This document shows, one piece after another, positions 45,640 to 56,990 of a DNA stretch of 64,000 nucleotides. A program made the translations under genes and the position numbers. Origin of the DNA: Liolophura sinensis (lineage: Eukaryota; Mollusca; Polyplacophora; Chitonida; Chitonidae); assembly GCF_032854445.1 (NCBI RefSeq), contig NC_088307.1:10728001-10792000 (forward strand). The letters run 5' to 3'. Numbering within the stretch: position 1 is the stretch's first letter; every line of letters starts with the position of its first letter. The notes under the pieces were generated by a model. The model made no database searches and was not told the origin of the DNA. It saw nothing but the letters and a program-made list of their open reading frames with translations.

Positions 45640-45900
45640 TTTTTTTTTCTGATTCACTTGCTTCATTGCAGGCAATTAAGAATTACTCTTGGCAAACTGT
45701 ATATCCTGTGATTTTGGAGCTATTATGGTTGGTCACCTCGTTCTACTTTCAGGGGATACAGATTTGTTTGGCACGGGTAGCATCCCACATGGTAGAAGTG
45801 GGTAATGAAGAAGCGGACAAGACTGCAAAACAAGCGCTCTTGCTGAATAATGTCTCTTACACGTTATCATGTCGAGAGATGTTCAACGAAGTTAAGTCAC
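45640..45900 (+). pseudogene. LINE RNase H-like region
   Basis: Frames contain FSDSLASLQAIKN (an SDS-type acidic motif at about 45648-45680) and VASHMVEVGNEEADKTAK (about 45778-45832), matching the conserved H..V.GNE.AD block of RNase H domains in I-clade LINEs. Degenerate. Confidence 0.75.
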
Positions 45901-46020
45901 ACTTCTACTCGCTTTGGCAAGATGAGTGGGATACAACGAATAATGGTCGTTTTTATTTTCAATTTCAGCCTTCTATTTCCAGTGGTTGTGTAAGCCTATC
46001 TTCAATCAAGTAGCCAAGTT

Positions 46021-47221
46021 CATTGTTAATTCAAGGCGATTTTGAGTCGCCCCTACCCTCATCCCGTTTGAGTGTTATCTCTAGTAATGTAGTAAGTGTG
46101 GCGTGCATCATCCCTTTTCAGGGCTTGGAAAACGCCAAATTCATAATTTTACTCACTCACGGCACCGTTTTCTTTCAGAATTTCTATAGGTTTACGGACC
46201 TACATCATCCATCAAAACCTCAACCATGGCTGTCCTACATTCCTGTACAGATATTTGACACCACCACCCCACCCCCACCCCCCACATTCCCCGCTCCTTC
46301 AGCTCTCATGCCACCTACACACTTACGCACAAACGACATTCACAATAGTGCACATGTATATGAGCGTCACTGCATGCCATTCGCGGTTTCCACAGTACAT
46401 GTATCCCAAAAATACCTAGACAGGAATTTGCGGCTCCGGGTCATGGATTGCGAATCCAGACTTTACTTTGGCTTCAAATGCTGGTATAGAATCGGCTCCT
46501 GTCATTACTCATAAGTGGTTCCGCCTACTTGCTACTACTCGGTTGCTACTACATATTTACAGGTTGTCTATGAATCCACATTTATCACTAATCTAAAGCG
46601 CTCATCTTTCGAACATCTTCATGTTCCTTCTCACAACTTGGAAAATAATCCCCGCAAACTAGGTGCGGATTCAAAGCCTGAGTTGCGCAGAGAATTTGAT
46701 TACTCAGCCCTCACATAAGTGGTCTACGAAGCGCATGTGTCTGTTTGCACAGTGTTTTGTTGCAGGCCGCTTGATCTCCACCAATCTTTTGTGAAACTGT
46801 TCGTCAGTAACTTGCCAAAGACCAGTGGTTTACTCTCAAGCACTCTAGTTTCTTCCGCCCATAAAACCTACAACCTTCGTTTATGTGAAATATAAGGCGT
46901 ATAACTTTAAACAACAATCAAATAGAAAAGGTAAAGTACACCCCCCCCCCCCCCACCAATCCCAGAACATAACATGCCTTTGTAGACCGTTAAGGCGCTA
47001 CATTGTACATGTGTATGGAGCTCAGTACTGGTTTTGACTCTGTGCATTAGACATGCCTCTAACATGATGGCTGTCAGAACACTGATGGAAATCGAAGTGA
47101 CCTTCAATTCATCCCGTCATCATGTAGTTCTAAATTTCCGGTTAGAACTTCCAGCAGATATTGTGATACGCATATCCCTTATAACCTCATGCGAGGACAT
47201 GCCATCAAAGTGCTGCCGTGA
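46021..47221. other. Non-coding stretch, low-complexity patches
   Basis: Contains C-rich segments near 46262-46290 and a C homopolymer near 46941-46956. The 163-codon ORF at 46023-46514 is compositionally low-complexity (P/T-rich) and has no recognised domain. Confidence 0.5.
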
Positions 47222-47445
47222 ACACTTAAAATTAATCTGTTAATTTTAACAGAAAGTCTGTTTGATTCCAGTGCAACAGATTATTCTATTAAATATAACA
47301 CACATTCTATTAATTCAAGATTAAGACGCCATTAGGCTAACAGGATATGTTGAATATGACACAGTATTATGTTATAGTAACAGAGTACATTTCAGCATCA
47401 CTCAGACAAGACTTTCTTTTAAAATTAACACATTTTTTTTAGTGT
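47222..47445. mobile_element. MITE, family M1, copy 3
   Basis: Starts 'acacttaaaattaatctg' and ends 'acattttttttagtgt'; both arms carry the ttaattttaacagaaagtc-like block shared with 4020-4253. This independent, diverged insertion shows that the family is dispersed and not only part of the 4-kb duplication. Confidence 0.7.
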
Positions 47446-47844
47446 ATAGATATGCACACCATATTTGCATAAGGCCGTGATATTCCTCGACCAGGAGTGC
47501 TATTACATAAACAGTGAGGGCGAGGGAAGCTACCACCTTTTTTTATTAAAGTAGTTTTCGAAGCCAGTGTGCCCTAACAATGGAAACTCAAGCGCCTGTA
47601 ACCACTCTCCGACGGCCAACTCCCCCGTGCGTTTTAGGCAAGTAGGCCTAAAGTACTTTTTCGTAATGGTAATGAACAGTTTGATTTCGCCGACCACCAC
47701 AATGCAAGCTTATCTGGCACCAAAGGCAAACTTGTTAAACTTATTGATGTTTTAATAATCACTCTTGATTTGTATAAACATTCATCAGATCTTGCGATAA
47801 CATCCAATTTCAAGTAGCCTTTCATCTTTTCCTGGGAGTCCCCA
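47446..47844. other. Non-coding stretch
   Basis: No recognisable gene; minus-strand ORF 47634-48119 overlaps the duplicated block that follows and has no known domain. Confidence 0.4.
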
Positions 47845-48560
47845 CAGGCAAGAAGGGAACAGAACACACTGACATTCCTGGAAGAAGGTTTCGTTTTAAT
47901 TTCTAGAATTCGGTGAAATGTTTTCCAGCAAATCGATTGACATGGTCTTTGCTTAGTTCCAAAATACGGAAATCTGCGGAGTGACTTTGGAAGAGTGTGC
48001 AGTATTAAAGTGCTAATTGGAAATTTCTCAAACGCATGACAAAAAAGATGGGGACAGCTTTTTGTACAGTGATAAGATAGGACTGTAAGTTTCCGTTGAC
48101 GTAGCCACCATGTTAACATTTACACCTCGCTATAACATCCTGTCCAAAATGGATTGGCGCAGCACTGTTCCAAAACGATTGCTATCATTCTGGCCTGTAA
48201 TAATGCAACCGACATGCTGACGACTCCTTTATTCCCCGGAACCTGGCAGGGTCAGTAGCAAAGTTATGGTCAGCACAAGCTACGATTGGTTAGGAGGTGT
48301 TGACCGCTTTCCATCCCAGATTATCTTCCGGGCCTCGCTAGAAACAATGTTTATTTGCCTTGAGGGAATATGCTCCTAGCCGTCTTGCATGGCCACGTAT
48401 ATCGTAGTGCACTGAATAGATATATTACAGACGCAGTATTTCTAAAGAGAAAGTAATTTCCATGCTGGGTTTCTCACATTAACATGTTCAACTGAGCTCG
48501 CAGTAGATATCTATTGTACTATGCAACAGATAAGATTTATTTTGCCTTCATACTATATGT
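47845..48560. repeat. Segmental duplication D1, copy a
   Basis: Collinear with 53615-54310. Shared stretches include 'ggttttaatttcta'-like, 'agcacaagctacgattggtt', 'tttccatcccagattatc', 'gtatttctaaagagaaagt' and 'agtagatatc'. Identity is interrupted by indels, so the duplication is not recent. Confidence 0.8.
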
Positions 48561-48892
48561 GTACGGGTCGCTTTTCTGAAGTGGAATTATATATTCACCG
48601 CTGAAATTGACCTTTTTTGACAAGGGACGAGGGGGCTTAAAGGTATGTGAGAAGTGCCAGAAATTATGGTCATCATTCCTTGGCTTAGACAGCTGTGTGG
48701 ACATATTAACCATAAGAAGACTAATATTAATATTTTTAATATTGCTTGATATAAGCTGTCGGGTAATAGACATTCAGCTCTATCCAATATATCTGCTTGA
48801 AGTCTAGGTGTAATACCTGTATGAGATTCTGTGCATCTACACAAGGCACATCCGATTACTGAATCCTGGCTTTCGTTAGTGATAAATGTGTC
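48561..48892. other. Non-coding stretch
   Basis: No gene or repeat recognised. Confidence 0.4.
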
Positions 48893-49090
48893 GCGCACCG
48901 TTATTCGAAAGTGTTTACAACAAGCCAGCAATAGTTGTGTGTCTGAGACAATCAGACAAGAAGAGATCTTGTCTCGTAGTTTTGTAATCGGGAATGTCTC
49001 CACGAACGACCTTGTAACACGATGCTATTGCCTATACAGAACTAACCCAGCTTGGGGAAATCTCGCATGTCCCGTTGTATTGGGTTGATT
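48893..49090. repeat. Segmental duplication D2, copy a
   Basis: Matches 56785-56990: 'tctccacgaacgaccttgta' then acacgatg, 'aaatctcgcatgtcccg', plus the 'caagaa-agatct-gtctc' block. Same order as in the other copy, so D1 and D2 are probably parts of one larger old duplication with unequal indels. Confidence 0.75.
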
Positions 49091-49639
49091 TAAACGTTGC
49101 TGTATTCTTTGTATTCTCTGCAAATGCCATCTCATTTGGTTTCCTCTGCGTCTCATGAATGGACACTTAATTCATAGAGCTGATCTCTAGTGTGCATCGT
49201 GCTTGCCCAAGAAGAAAGCATAAGGGTTTAGCAGCTGTTTGCGTGTACAATCTGATCTTTTAAAGAAACCTTTTTTTCCTGTTTTGTTTATAACGTACCA
49301 TTGTTAACACAGTTCATCAGTTGGTCATGTTTTCATAAATATGGTATAAAAACTAATACGCACAGTTTGACGCTACGCTGTGGTATTACGCACTTGCAAG
49401 TACGCCAGGCAAGTACACACTCAGAGTTTGCACTCTGTGATTGCATAATGTTGGGTTTGACACAATAACATTAAACTCTGGTCAACTTTACACTCTGCCA
49501 TTACACACTGTTCGACACAATGCTATTCAAGGGTTATCGACAAAACTCTATGGGGTTACAAACTACATGTAATCGACGCGACACTGTGATCATTCACTAA
49601 TACACGCAGCTCTACTTGATACCATACTGATCGACAAGA
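49091..49639. other. Flank leading into the 30-bp satellite
   Basis: No gene. From about 49390 the sequence contains diverged forms of the satellite ('acactctg', 'gcgacactgtgat'). Confidence 0.5.
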
Positions 49640-49882
49640 CACTGAGTATACACTGGTGGGCGCGACAATGTGATTACACACGGATGGAAACGACACCATT
49701 TAATTACACACTGAGGGACGCGAGATCGTGATCACATACTGATGGAAGCGATACAGTGTGATTACACACTGATGGACGCGACACTATATGATTACGCACT
49801 AATGTATGGGACACTGTTTAATTACGCGCTGATGGACGCGACACTGTGATTACACACTGATGGATGGGACATTATATGATTA

Positions 49883-50210
49883 AGTTGGTAGAGCATCCTC
49901 TTCCGGAGCGGTAGATCCTAGGTCAAACCTGGGTCGAGTCACCTAAGATCTTAAAAGAAGAAATTGCAGCTTCCTCGCTTGGTGTTCAGCATGAAGGGGA
50001 TAGTGGACTTCTGGTTGACCGGTATCAGTATAATGGCTCGGATGGGGCGGCTTACTTACCTTTAGCAAGGCGTTTCAGTGAAGCAGATAAAAAAGCGGTG
50101 GAAATCGGTCCTGCAACAAGGAAGCACATTACATGCATTCTAGGGATCTTCATTTGACTGAAAAATTGTACGACGTTAAACCCTAAGCACGCACGCACGC
50201 ACTCACTCAC
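49883..50210 (+). mobile_element. SINE-2 inserted in the 30-bp satellite
   Basis: Flanked by TATGATTA (49875-49882 and 50211-50218). The first part of the tRNA-like head is missing ('agttggtagagc' is the first recognisable block). The body and (cacg/cact)n tail match 25343-25710. Confidence 0.9.
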
Positions 50211-51010
50211 TATGATTACACACTAATAGATAGGACACTATTTGATTGCACACTGATGAACACGACACTGATGAACACGACACTGATACACGCGACACTA
50301 TGTGATTACAAACTGACGTAGGCGACGCACTGTGTCATAGACGAGACACTGTAATTAGGCACTGATCGACGCGACACCTTGTGATTACACACTGATGGAC
50401 GCATCACTGCCTAATTACACTATGATGAGCGCGGCTCCACTACGTAATAACACGTTGATAGATGCGACACTATGTGGTTATACACTGATCGACGTGACAC
50501 TATGGAATTACACACTGATGAACGCGACATTCTGTGATTACACACTGATGGACGAGGCGCTATGTTATTGCGCACTAATGGACGCGTCACTGGCTAATTA
50601 CACTATTAAGCAAGCGCCTCTACTACGTGATTACACACTGATAGACGCGAAACTATTTGCTTATACACCGATCGACACGATACTTATTTATTACACACTG
50701 ATGGACGACAAACCATCTAATTACACATTGATGGACAAGACACAATTTAATTACACACTGATGCACGCGGCAGTACGTGATTACACACTGATGGAAGCGA
50801 CACAGTGTGATTACATAATGATATACGCAACATTATGTTATTTCACACTGATCGACGCGATCCTAAGTGATTACAGATTGCTAGACGAAACACTATGTGA
50901 CTGCACACTGATGGACACGACACTATGTGATTACACACTGATGTAACCTAATTACACTATGCTGAACACGGCTCTACTACGTGATTACACATTGACAGAC
51001 GCGGCACTAT

Positions 51011-51319
51011 GAGCGCTTAGGGTTCATGGTCGTACTTAAGAATTTTTCAGTCATATGACGACGAAGGAATCCTTAAAGTGCATATAATATGCCTTCTTGT
51101 TGCAGGACGGATTTCCACCGCTGTTTCATTAAGTACTGCTTCACTGAAACGCCTTACCGATGGCAAGCAAGCCGCCCCGTAATAGCCATTATACTGATAC
51201 AGGTCAACCAGTCTTGCACTAGCCTCTTCATGCTGAACGCCAAGCGAGAAAGTTAGAACTTCCTGTTTTAAAGTCTTAGGCGTGACTTGAACAAGGATTG
51301 ACCCTGGATCTACCGCTCA
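51011..51319 (-). mobile_element. SINE-2 inserted in the 30-bp satellite, opposite orientation
   Basis: Reverse complement of SINE-2: the 3' part ('gcgcttagggttcatggtcg') comes first, then 'attatactgatacaggtcaa', and the head-proximal 'ggatctaccgctc' last. The tail repeat is missing. Confidence 0.85.
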
Positions 51320-52490
51320 AGGTGACGAGGCGATACTATCGGATTACACGCTGATGAACCCGACACTATTGGATTACACACTGATGGACGAGACAGTATG
51401 TGATTACACACTAATGGATCAGACATTATGTGATTACACAGGGACGAACGCGGCGATTACGCAGTGATTACACACTGACGCGACACTGCGATTACACAAA
51501 AATAGACGCGGCACTGCGTAATTACACACTGATGGGCGCGACACAACGTGATTACACACTGATGGACAAGATGCAATGTGGTTATACACTGATAGACGAG
51601 ACACTGTGGTTAAACACTGATCGACGGGATAGTATGTTTTTACACATCGATGGACGAGACACTGTGATTATACACTTATCGAGGCGATACGTTTTGATTA
51701 CACACTGATCGACGCGATACTGTGTGATTACACAATGATCGACCCTGCACTATGTAATTGCACACTGATGGAAGAGATACTATGTGATTACACACTAATA
51801 GACAAAACACAATGTGATTAGACACTGATCGACGCGATACTATGTGATTACACACTGATAGACAAAACACTGTCCATACACATCGATGGATAATGCACTA
51901 TGTGATTATACACTAATCGACGCGATACTTTTTTATTCACACTGATAGATGACACACTACGTGATTACACACTGATGGGCACAGCACTACTTTATTATAC
52001 ACTGATGCACGAGACACCATGTGGTTACACAATGATAAACCCGACACTTTACACCCACGACGCGACACTATGTGATTACACACTGCTGGAAGCGGTACTA
52101 CATGATTACACCATGATTAACAAGGCCCTATATGATTACACACTGATCGATGCGACAGTGTGATTACACATTGATGGACGAGACACTTTGTCAATACACA
52201 CTGATATACGCGACACTACTTGATTACACATTGTTAGACCATACACTATATGATTGCACACTGATGGACGCGACACTATGTGATTACACATCGATGGAAG
52301 CGGCACTATGTAATTACACACTGATGGACGCAGCACTACATAATTACACACTGATCGACGCGACGCTATATGATTACTCATTGATCGACGCGACACTATT
52401 TGATAACACACTAATTGACACGACACTACCTGATTACACATTAATGGACGAGACTACATGATTACTTAATGATGGACGCGGCACTTCGAT

Positions 52491-53215
52491 ATTACGGTAC
52501 GCAATGACGGACGCGGAATTTACTATGACCGATTGCGCTGATATCGATAATAGCACAGGAAATAAAATGAAATCCCTTTGACAGCACCGCGCTGATATTG
52601 ATAATGGAACGAGGAATGCAAGGATTAAAATGATATACAGGGTGTCCCAGAAGTCGCTCACCATCCAGGTTGAGGTTGAATGCTTGAGCTACAGAGCGGT
52701 GTGTTGCCCCACCTCTTCCAAACATGAAAATCAAATCAACTCTTTCTTGTACTTAGTTTCTTAGTTTAGCCATAATTATTAGCCATAATTAACTCTGAAA
52801 GAGAGAAAAAAAAATTAAAATCAGTATTAAATCTGAAAAACAGAAAAAAATTCTAGGACACCCTATAGATCACTAAAGAGGTGACAGAATGAAGCCACTG
52901 TGACCACATCGCTACTGATTCGCCACGGGAATACGATGATTTTCGCTGATCGCTCAGCTCTGATAGCGATAACAGAAGAGGGAAGCAATGATTTTCGCTG
53001 ATCGCTCAGCTCTGATAGCGATAACAGAAGAGGGAAGCAATGATTTTCCGATGATCGTAAGGGGCTGATATTCATAACTGAAGAGGAATTAGAATGATGT
53101 CCCGGTGACCGCAAAGCGCTGTTAAAAACAGGAGAAATCGGTGCTGATATCGATATAAGAAAGGAGAATAGAATAAAGTCCGGTGAGCACACAGCGCAGG
53201 AGAGGAAATAGAATA
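52491..53215. repeat. Degenerate array of about 50-bp units
   Basis: Recurring 'gctgatatcgataa', 'aggaaatagaat' and 'gtgaccgc' blocks. It includes two perfect copies of a 52-bp unit at 52943-53046. A mariner-type MITE splits it. Confidence 0.75.
52636..52865. mobile_element. Mariner-type MITE
   Basis: About 230 bp, starting 'tacagggtgtcccagaagtc' and ending 'ttctaggacaccctata', i.e. inverted ends of about 17 bp with TA at the borders. Such 'agggtgtccca' termini are typical of mariner relatives. No coding capacity; inserted in the ~50-bp repeat array. Confidence 0.75.
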
Positions 53216-53614
53216 TGTTAACTAACGAATGAATGGTTTAACGCCACATTCTTCACTATTTCAATCATATTGTGGTGCAAACATGCTAAAACCAAGTAAC
53301 AGTTTTCTTAGGATATGATCATGATAGCGCTCAAAGCCAGCGCCAACAATCGGGAAACAGACGCTTTTTTAACAAGTTATGGAAATAAACGAGTTCAAAA
53401 TTCGAAAAATCTCATTCCATACCGTTCATGTACAATAATCCGAATAATATCGAGAACCTGGTCGTTTAAAAAATTTCAAATGAGTTCAAATAAACACTCA
53501 ACTGTAGCATCACACATCCAAGAACATTGCTTTCATCGAAAATAAATTTGTGTTGTTTACAGCGACGTGTTTACCGGGCCAAAAAGGGAGAGCTTTACGT
53601 TACAGTCGGCCAAG
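53216..53614. other. Non-coding stretch
   Basis: No repeat recognised. At its end an acceptor-like 'gttgtttacag' precedes a 50-codon open frame (53560-53715, ...KKGELYVTVGQVFTT...) that crosses into the D1 duplication. The paralogous block keeps a short similar segment, but no gene can be assembled. Confidence 0.35.
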
Positions 53615-54310
53615 TTTTCACCACGGAGACGGAACAGAACGCCTTGACATTCCTAGAAGACGGTTGTGTTTTAATTTCTACGATTGAGCTCAGTGACTTC
53701 CAACGACCCTATTGACATCGTCTTGGTTTAGTGTTAAAATACCGGTAAACATTTCGATATCTCACGGATGACAGACTATAACAATTGGCCGTGGCTTTGG
53801 AATCTCAAGCAGTGTTAAACTTCTGTCATTTATGTCAACCGGTGATCTGAAATGTTCGCAAAGACGTGTTCGCCCGACGCTAGGACGAATAGGCCTACTA
53901 GCAATCATATTACACAAACGCTGGCCTGTAAAAACATCTACCACTTGCTGACGATTTCTTTATTTTCTGGAAACTGACAGTGACAGTTGCGCACTTCTGA
54001 TTAGCACAAGCTACGATTGGTTAGGACGTCATGACCTGTTTCCATCCCAGATTATCGTCCTGGCCGAACAAACTGAAGCCTGTTGTGGATTTGCCTTGAG
54101 GAGTATGTCGCTATAAGGTCTTGCTCTGTGAGCCGTTTGACATGGTCATGTTTATCGTTGCGCTCTGGATCGATATATTATAGTCTCAGTATTTCTAAAG
54201 AGAAAGTGGTTTCCTGCTGGATTCTACACATTGACCTTTTCAGCTGAAAGCGGAGTAGATATCCACTACAGAGTAACAGGTAAGATTTACTTTGATATAA
54301 TCACAATTAG
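53615..54310. repeat. Segmental duplication D1, copy b
   Basis: Collinear partner of 47845-48560. Confidence 0.8.
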
Positions 54311-54911
54311 CAGTTTTCTACGTGTCGATATGGGCTGTTAGATAAATGGAATGTAATGTTGTTACAAATTTGGTCAACTGACTAACGCTTCTGAGTCACA
54401 AGCAACAGGTTGAAACCAACATTGTGTTGCCAGGTAAGCTGTAACCCCTAAAACGCTCCATTGTCGAATATACCGCGTTCTTCTAGACGTGACAGAGCCT
54501 ATAACATCATATGGCGAGGAAGGTGGTAGTAACACAAACTCCACATCGCCATCAACGTCATATTGCCACGAACACTGCACCCCTTAGAAGACTGAAAAAC
54601 ACCGCGGCAAAAAGTTCACTTTTTGCCGGCTGAAATGTAAAAACTTGCTCTCCTCATCATGTGGAACGTTGTGAAGTTGACCCCACGGAGCAATATATTA
54701 GCACGGCATGTACCTATTTTATTCATTATGTGCCTCACTTTGTCATAAGGATTAGTCATCCTTTTCGTATATGAACCTGGATGTACCCGTCCCCATTTCA
54801 TACTCTGAGTATCAGTCACTGCAAGCTGGTTCTTGTCTTAACAGTGCGCATGGAATTATCTCACACCATCTAATGTTTTGATTAACAATCATCGCTGAAG
54901 CTGATGTTTCT

Positions 54912-54912
<1 letters not shown>
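54311..54912. other. Non-coding stretch
   Basis: No recognisable gene or repeat. Confidence 0.4.

Positions 54913-54959
<47 letters not shown>
54913..54959. repeat. Poly-T run, about 47 bases
   Basis: Uninterrupted homopolymer, possibly the tail of an old retroposed sequence on the minus strand. It is not followed by an identifiable retrogene at once, although a coding-like minus-strand remnant starts about 210 bp further on. Confidence 0.9.
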
Positions 54960-54960
<1 letters not shown>

Positions 54961-55172
54961 GCTTAAAGGCCGTGTGGAAAATGACGTGGTTCATAGAGAG
55001 ATCTATAATTTGACCATGTCTAAACATAAGAAAACGGCCGAATAACGAACATTGATTTTACGACAAACATCATCATTCCCCATTTGTCTGCTCGGTTTTA
55101 CGCGGTCATTAGGCAGTATTTGCGGTTGGCGGGAGACTGGAGAACGGCATCATTGGCACTAATGATGCAATT

Positions 55173-55640
55173 CTAAGACGTGTATGGAAGTCTGAAAAGC
55201 TCATTAAGTTTCTCAATGAGAGAAGAAAATTCAGTGCGATCTCGTTTCCTCTCCTCTTCCTTTATTAGAGGTTGAACGTGTTCTAACTTACTCATTCCAC
55301 CAGCTGTACTTTCTATCAAAACTTTAAGGTAACCGAATTTAGCAAAGTTCTTGAAGTGAGGTTGGAATTCTTGGCAAACAGCCATCGGGTTTGAGATCTT
55401 AGACAAGTGGTTTATCTGCATTTAACAGCTCATTCCTTACAAAATCGGCTGGATGATTCCCAGTGATGATAAAGACAGAGGTTCCTGTCACGAACAGGTT
55501 CCATTGATTACTTCAGAAAAAAAACAGAACCTCCAGCCTTTGAGCCATTTAGGAGCCATAAGACGATCTGGTTTCTCAACAAAAAGACAAATGGAGGGTA
55601 CACCAGGAATAATTCAATCCACTTCTTCTGTGTGTTTCTT
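55173..55640 (-). pseudogene. Unrecognised coding-like remnant
   Basis: Minus-strand frames look protein-like although broken: about 55630-55510 reads PDRLMAPKWLKGWRF, about 55475-55400 reads FIITGNHPADFVRNELL, and 55421-55173 is an 82-codon ORF (KNFAKFGYLKVLIEST, then PLIKEEERKRDRTEFSS) ending RLPYTS-stop. The last 25 codons recur, with a stop, at about 58251-58310 on the minus strand. I do not recognise the family. It may be a processed pseudogene (a poly-T run lies on its downstream side) or a decayed host exon set. Confidence 0.4.
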
Positions 55641-56458
55641 TCAATTTGCTAGCGTTTTGGTATCAAGTTAACAGTGGTATATGCGCATGATACTAATTTA
55701 GTTACTCATGATAATTGTATAACAAACACTAAATTATTGAGTCATTTTGAAACTATCGGTATTCGACCTAACGCAGCGTGTGCATAGAATAGAGAAAAAT
55801 GCAGGAGACTTGTACATGAAATTATGCGGTCACACATGGAAGAGTTCAGCAGCAATTTGCCAAAGGTCGGTGGTCTTCTCCAGTCAGTCGGCTTTCCTCT
55901 GTACTGTGAATAAAACCTGCCATTACATAGGGCTACTTCAAACTTCAATATTTTTGATAGCTGCCTTCCGAATACAAATCAAAAAAAAATTTTTTTCTTA
56001 AATTTTCCTTGTAAAATCACGCTTATCACAGCTCCAAATTCTTCAGAATAACGGGAAGAGAAAGTCTGGCACGAAATGTTTATTTGAGAAAAGAGTAGAA
56101 ATAATGTAACCTTAGCTATTTGGAATGAGAGGTGATACGCTATATAGTAATGAAACCAGAGACCAGAAAATTATAGTTATATAGGACACAATAATGTAAA
56201 AATTAAGTATTGCTGCTGTTTGGTTTTCTTTCTGTACCTCTTCTAAACACCTGAAAACTGTAGTCATCTGTGTAGCCATTCATTTGTGCAATATGAATAC
56301 GTTAATCGATCATGCATGTGCTGAAGATTGTATTTTACGCATGTCATAGCGGTGCACTGATTTGCTTGCATTGTCACGCAGATATAGCCCGGGGAAACCA
56401 TTATGTATAGTACCTGGAAATTTTCACAACAGAAGGCCGTAGCCAACTTAGCGAAAAA
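55641..56458. other. Non-coding stretch
   Basis: No gene or repeat recognised. Confidence 0.4.
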
Positions 56459-56588
56459 TGGACCCAGTTTCACAAAGATGTCGTACATGTGCGAACATCC
56501 CTCACATAGGACAATCCTGCGGTAATAGTGACGTACAAAATATCTTACGACAATTGTAAGATAAAAATATCTATGTGAAACTGGGTCC
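56459..56588. mobile_element. Palindromic MITE, family M2
   Basis: Begins 'ggacccagtttcacaaag' and ends 'atgtgaaactgggtcc'; the arms are complementary over about 15 bp at the ends and again internally around tcgtac/gtacg and taaga. Non-coding. Confidence 0.7.
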
Positions 56589-56728
56589 TGGGGCTATTTT
56601 CACAAAGCGGCGTACGACATTTTTTATCGTACATTTGTTGTACGATATTTTGTACGTTACTATTATCGCACTATTTTCCTATATGTGCGATATCGTACAA
56701 GTACGACATCTTTGTAAAAGTGACCCCA
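56589..56728. mobile_element. Palindromic MITE, family M2-like, directly abutting the previous one
   Basis: Begins 'tggggctattttcacaaag' and ends 'tttgtaaaagtgacccca'; internal 'gtacgac' and 'tcgtac' motifs form several small stems. It is adjacent to, but differs from, 56459-56588. Confidence 0.7.
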
Positions 56729-56784
56729 GGATTCTATCTCGTACCATAATTCAGAGAGTGCCTTGAACTGATGAATATGTACTG

Positions 56785-56990
56785 TCTTTCTAAAGTCTCC
56801 ACGACCAACCAGCAGTAGTTCTGTGTCCCAGAAAACCAGACAAGAATAGATCTAGTCTCTCAGTAATGTGCCATTGGGGAGGTCTCCACGAACGACCTTG
56901 TAACACGATGAAATGAGCTAAACACCTTATATGCTGAGAAAACCCAGCCTGGGTAAATCTCGCATGTCCCGCCATATTGGCCGGACTTTC
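56785..56990. repeat. Segmental duplication D2, copy b
   Basis: Partner of 48893-49090. Confidence 0.75.

Larger units (their letters stand above)
41480..46020 (+). mobile_element. Nearly full-length, degenerate LINE with RNase H (I/jockey-like)
   Basis: Contains, in order, a gag-like ORF1 with zinc knuckles (about 41600-42360), endonuclease (42730-43335), reverse transcriptase (about 44077-44700), connector (44890-45543) and an RNase H-like region (about 45640-45860). Frequent stops and shifts make it inactive. The 5' and 3' borders are inferred from where recognisable coding sequence begins and ends; no target duplication was identified. Confidence 0.82.
49640..52490. repeat. 30-bp minisatellite array, about 2.2 kb net of insertions
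   Basis: The unit is close to 'gattacacactgatggacgc' followed by gacactatgt; there are dozens of variants. Because the period is 10 codons and the unit lacks stops in some frames, long ORFs appear on both strands (for example 50395-50946 on + and 52136-52441 on -, with DYTLMDATLC-type and CNHIVSRRSV-type repeats). Two SINE-2 copies interrupt the array. Confidence 0.95.

Noticed and set aside
47634-48119. 161-codon minus-strand ORF
   Set aside because: It lies mostly in duplication D1, and the frame is not kept in the other copy at 53.6-54.3 kb.
50395-50946. 183-codon ORF with repeated DYTLMDA-type units
   Set aside because: Pure translation of the 30-bp satellite; similar ORFs occur on the opposite strand and are interrupted at random.
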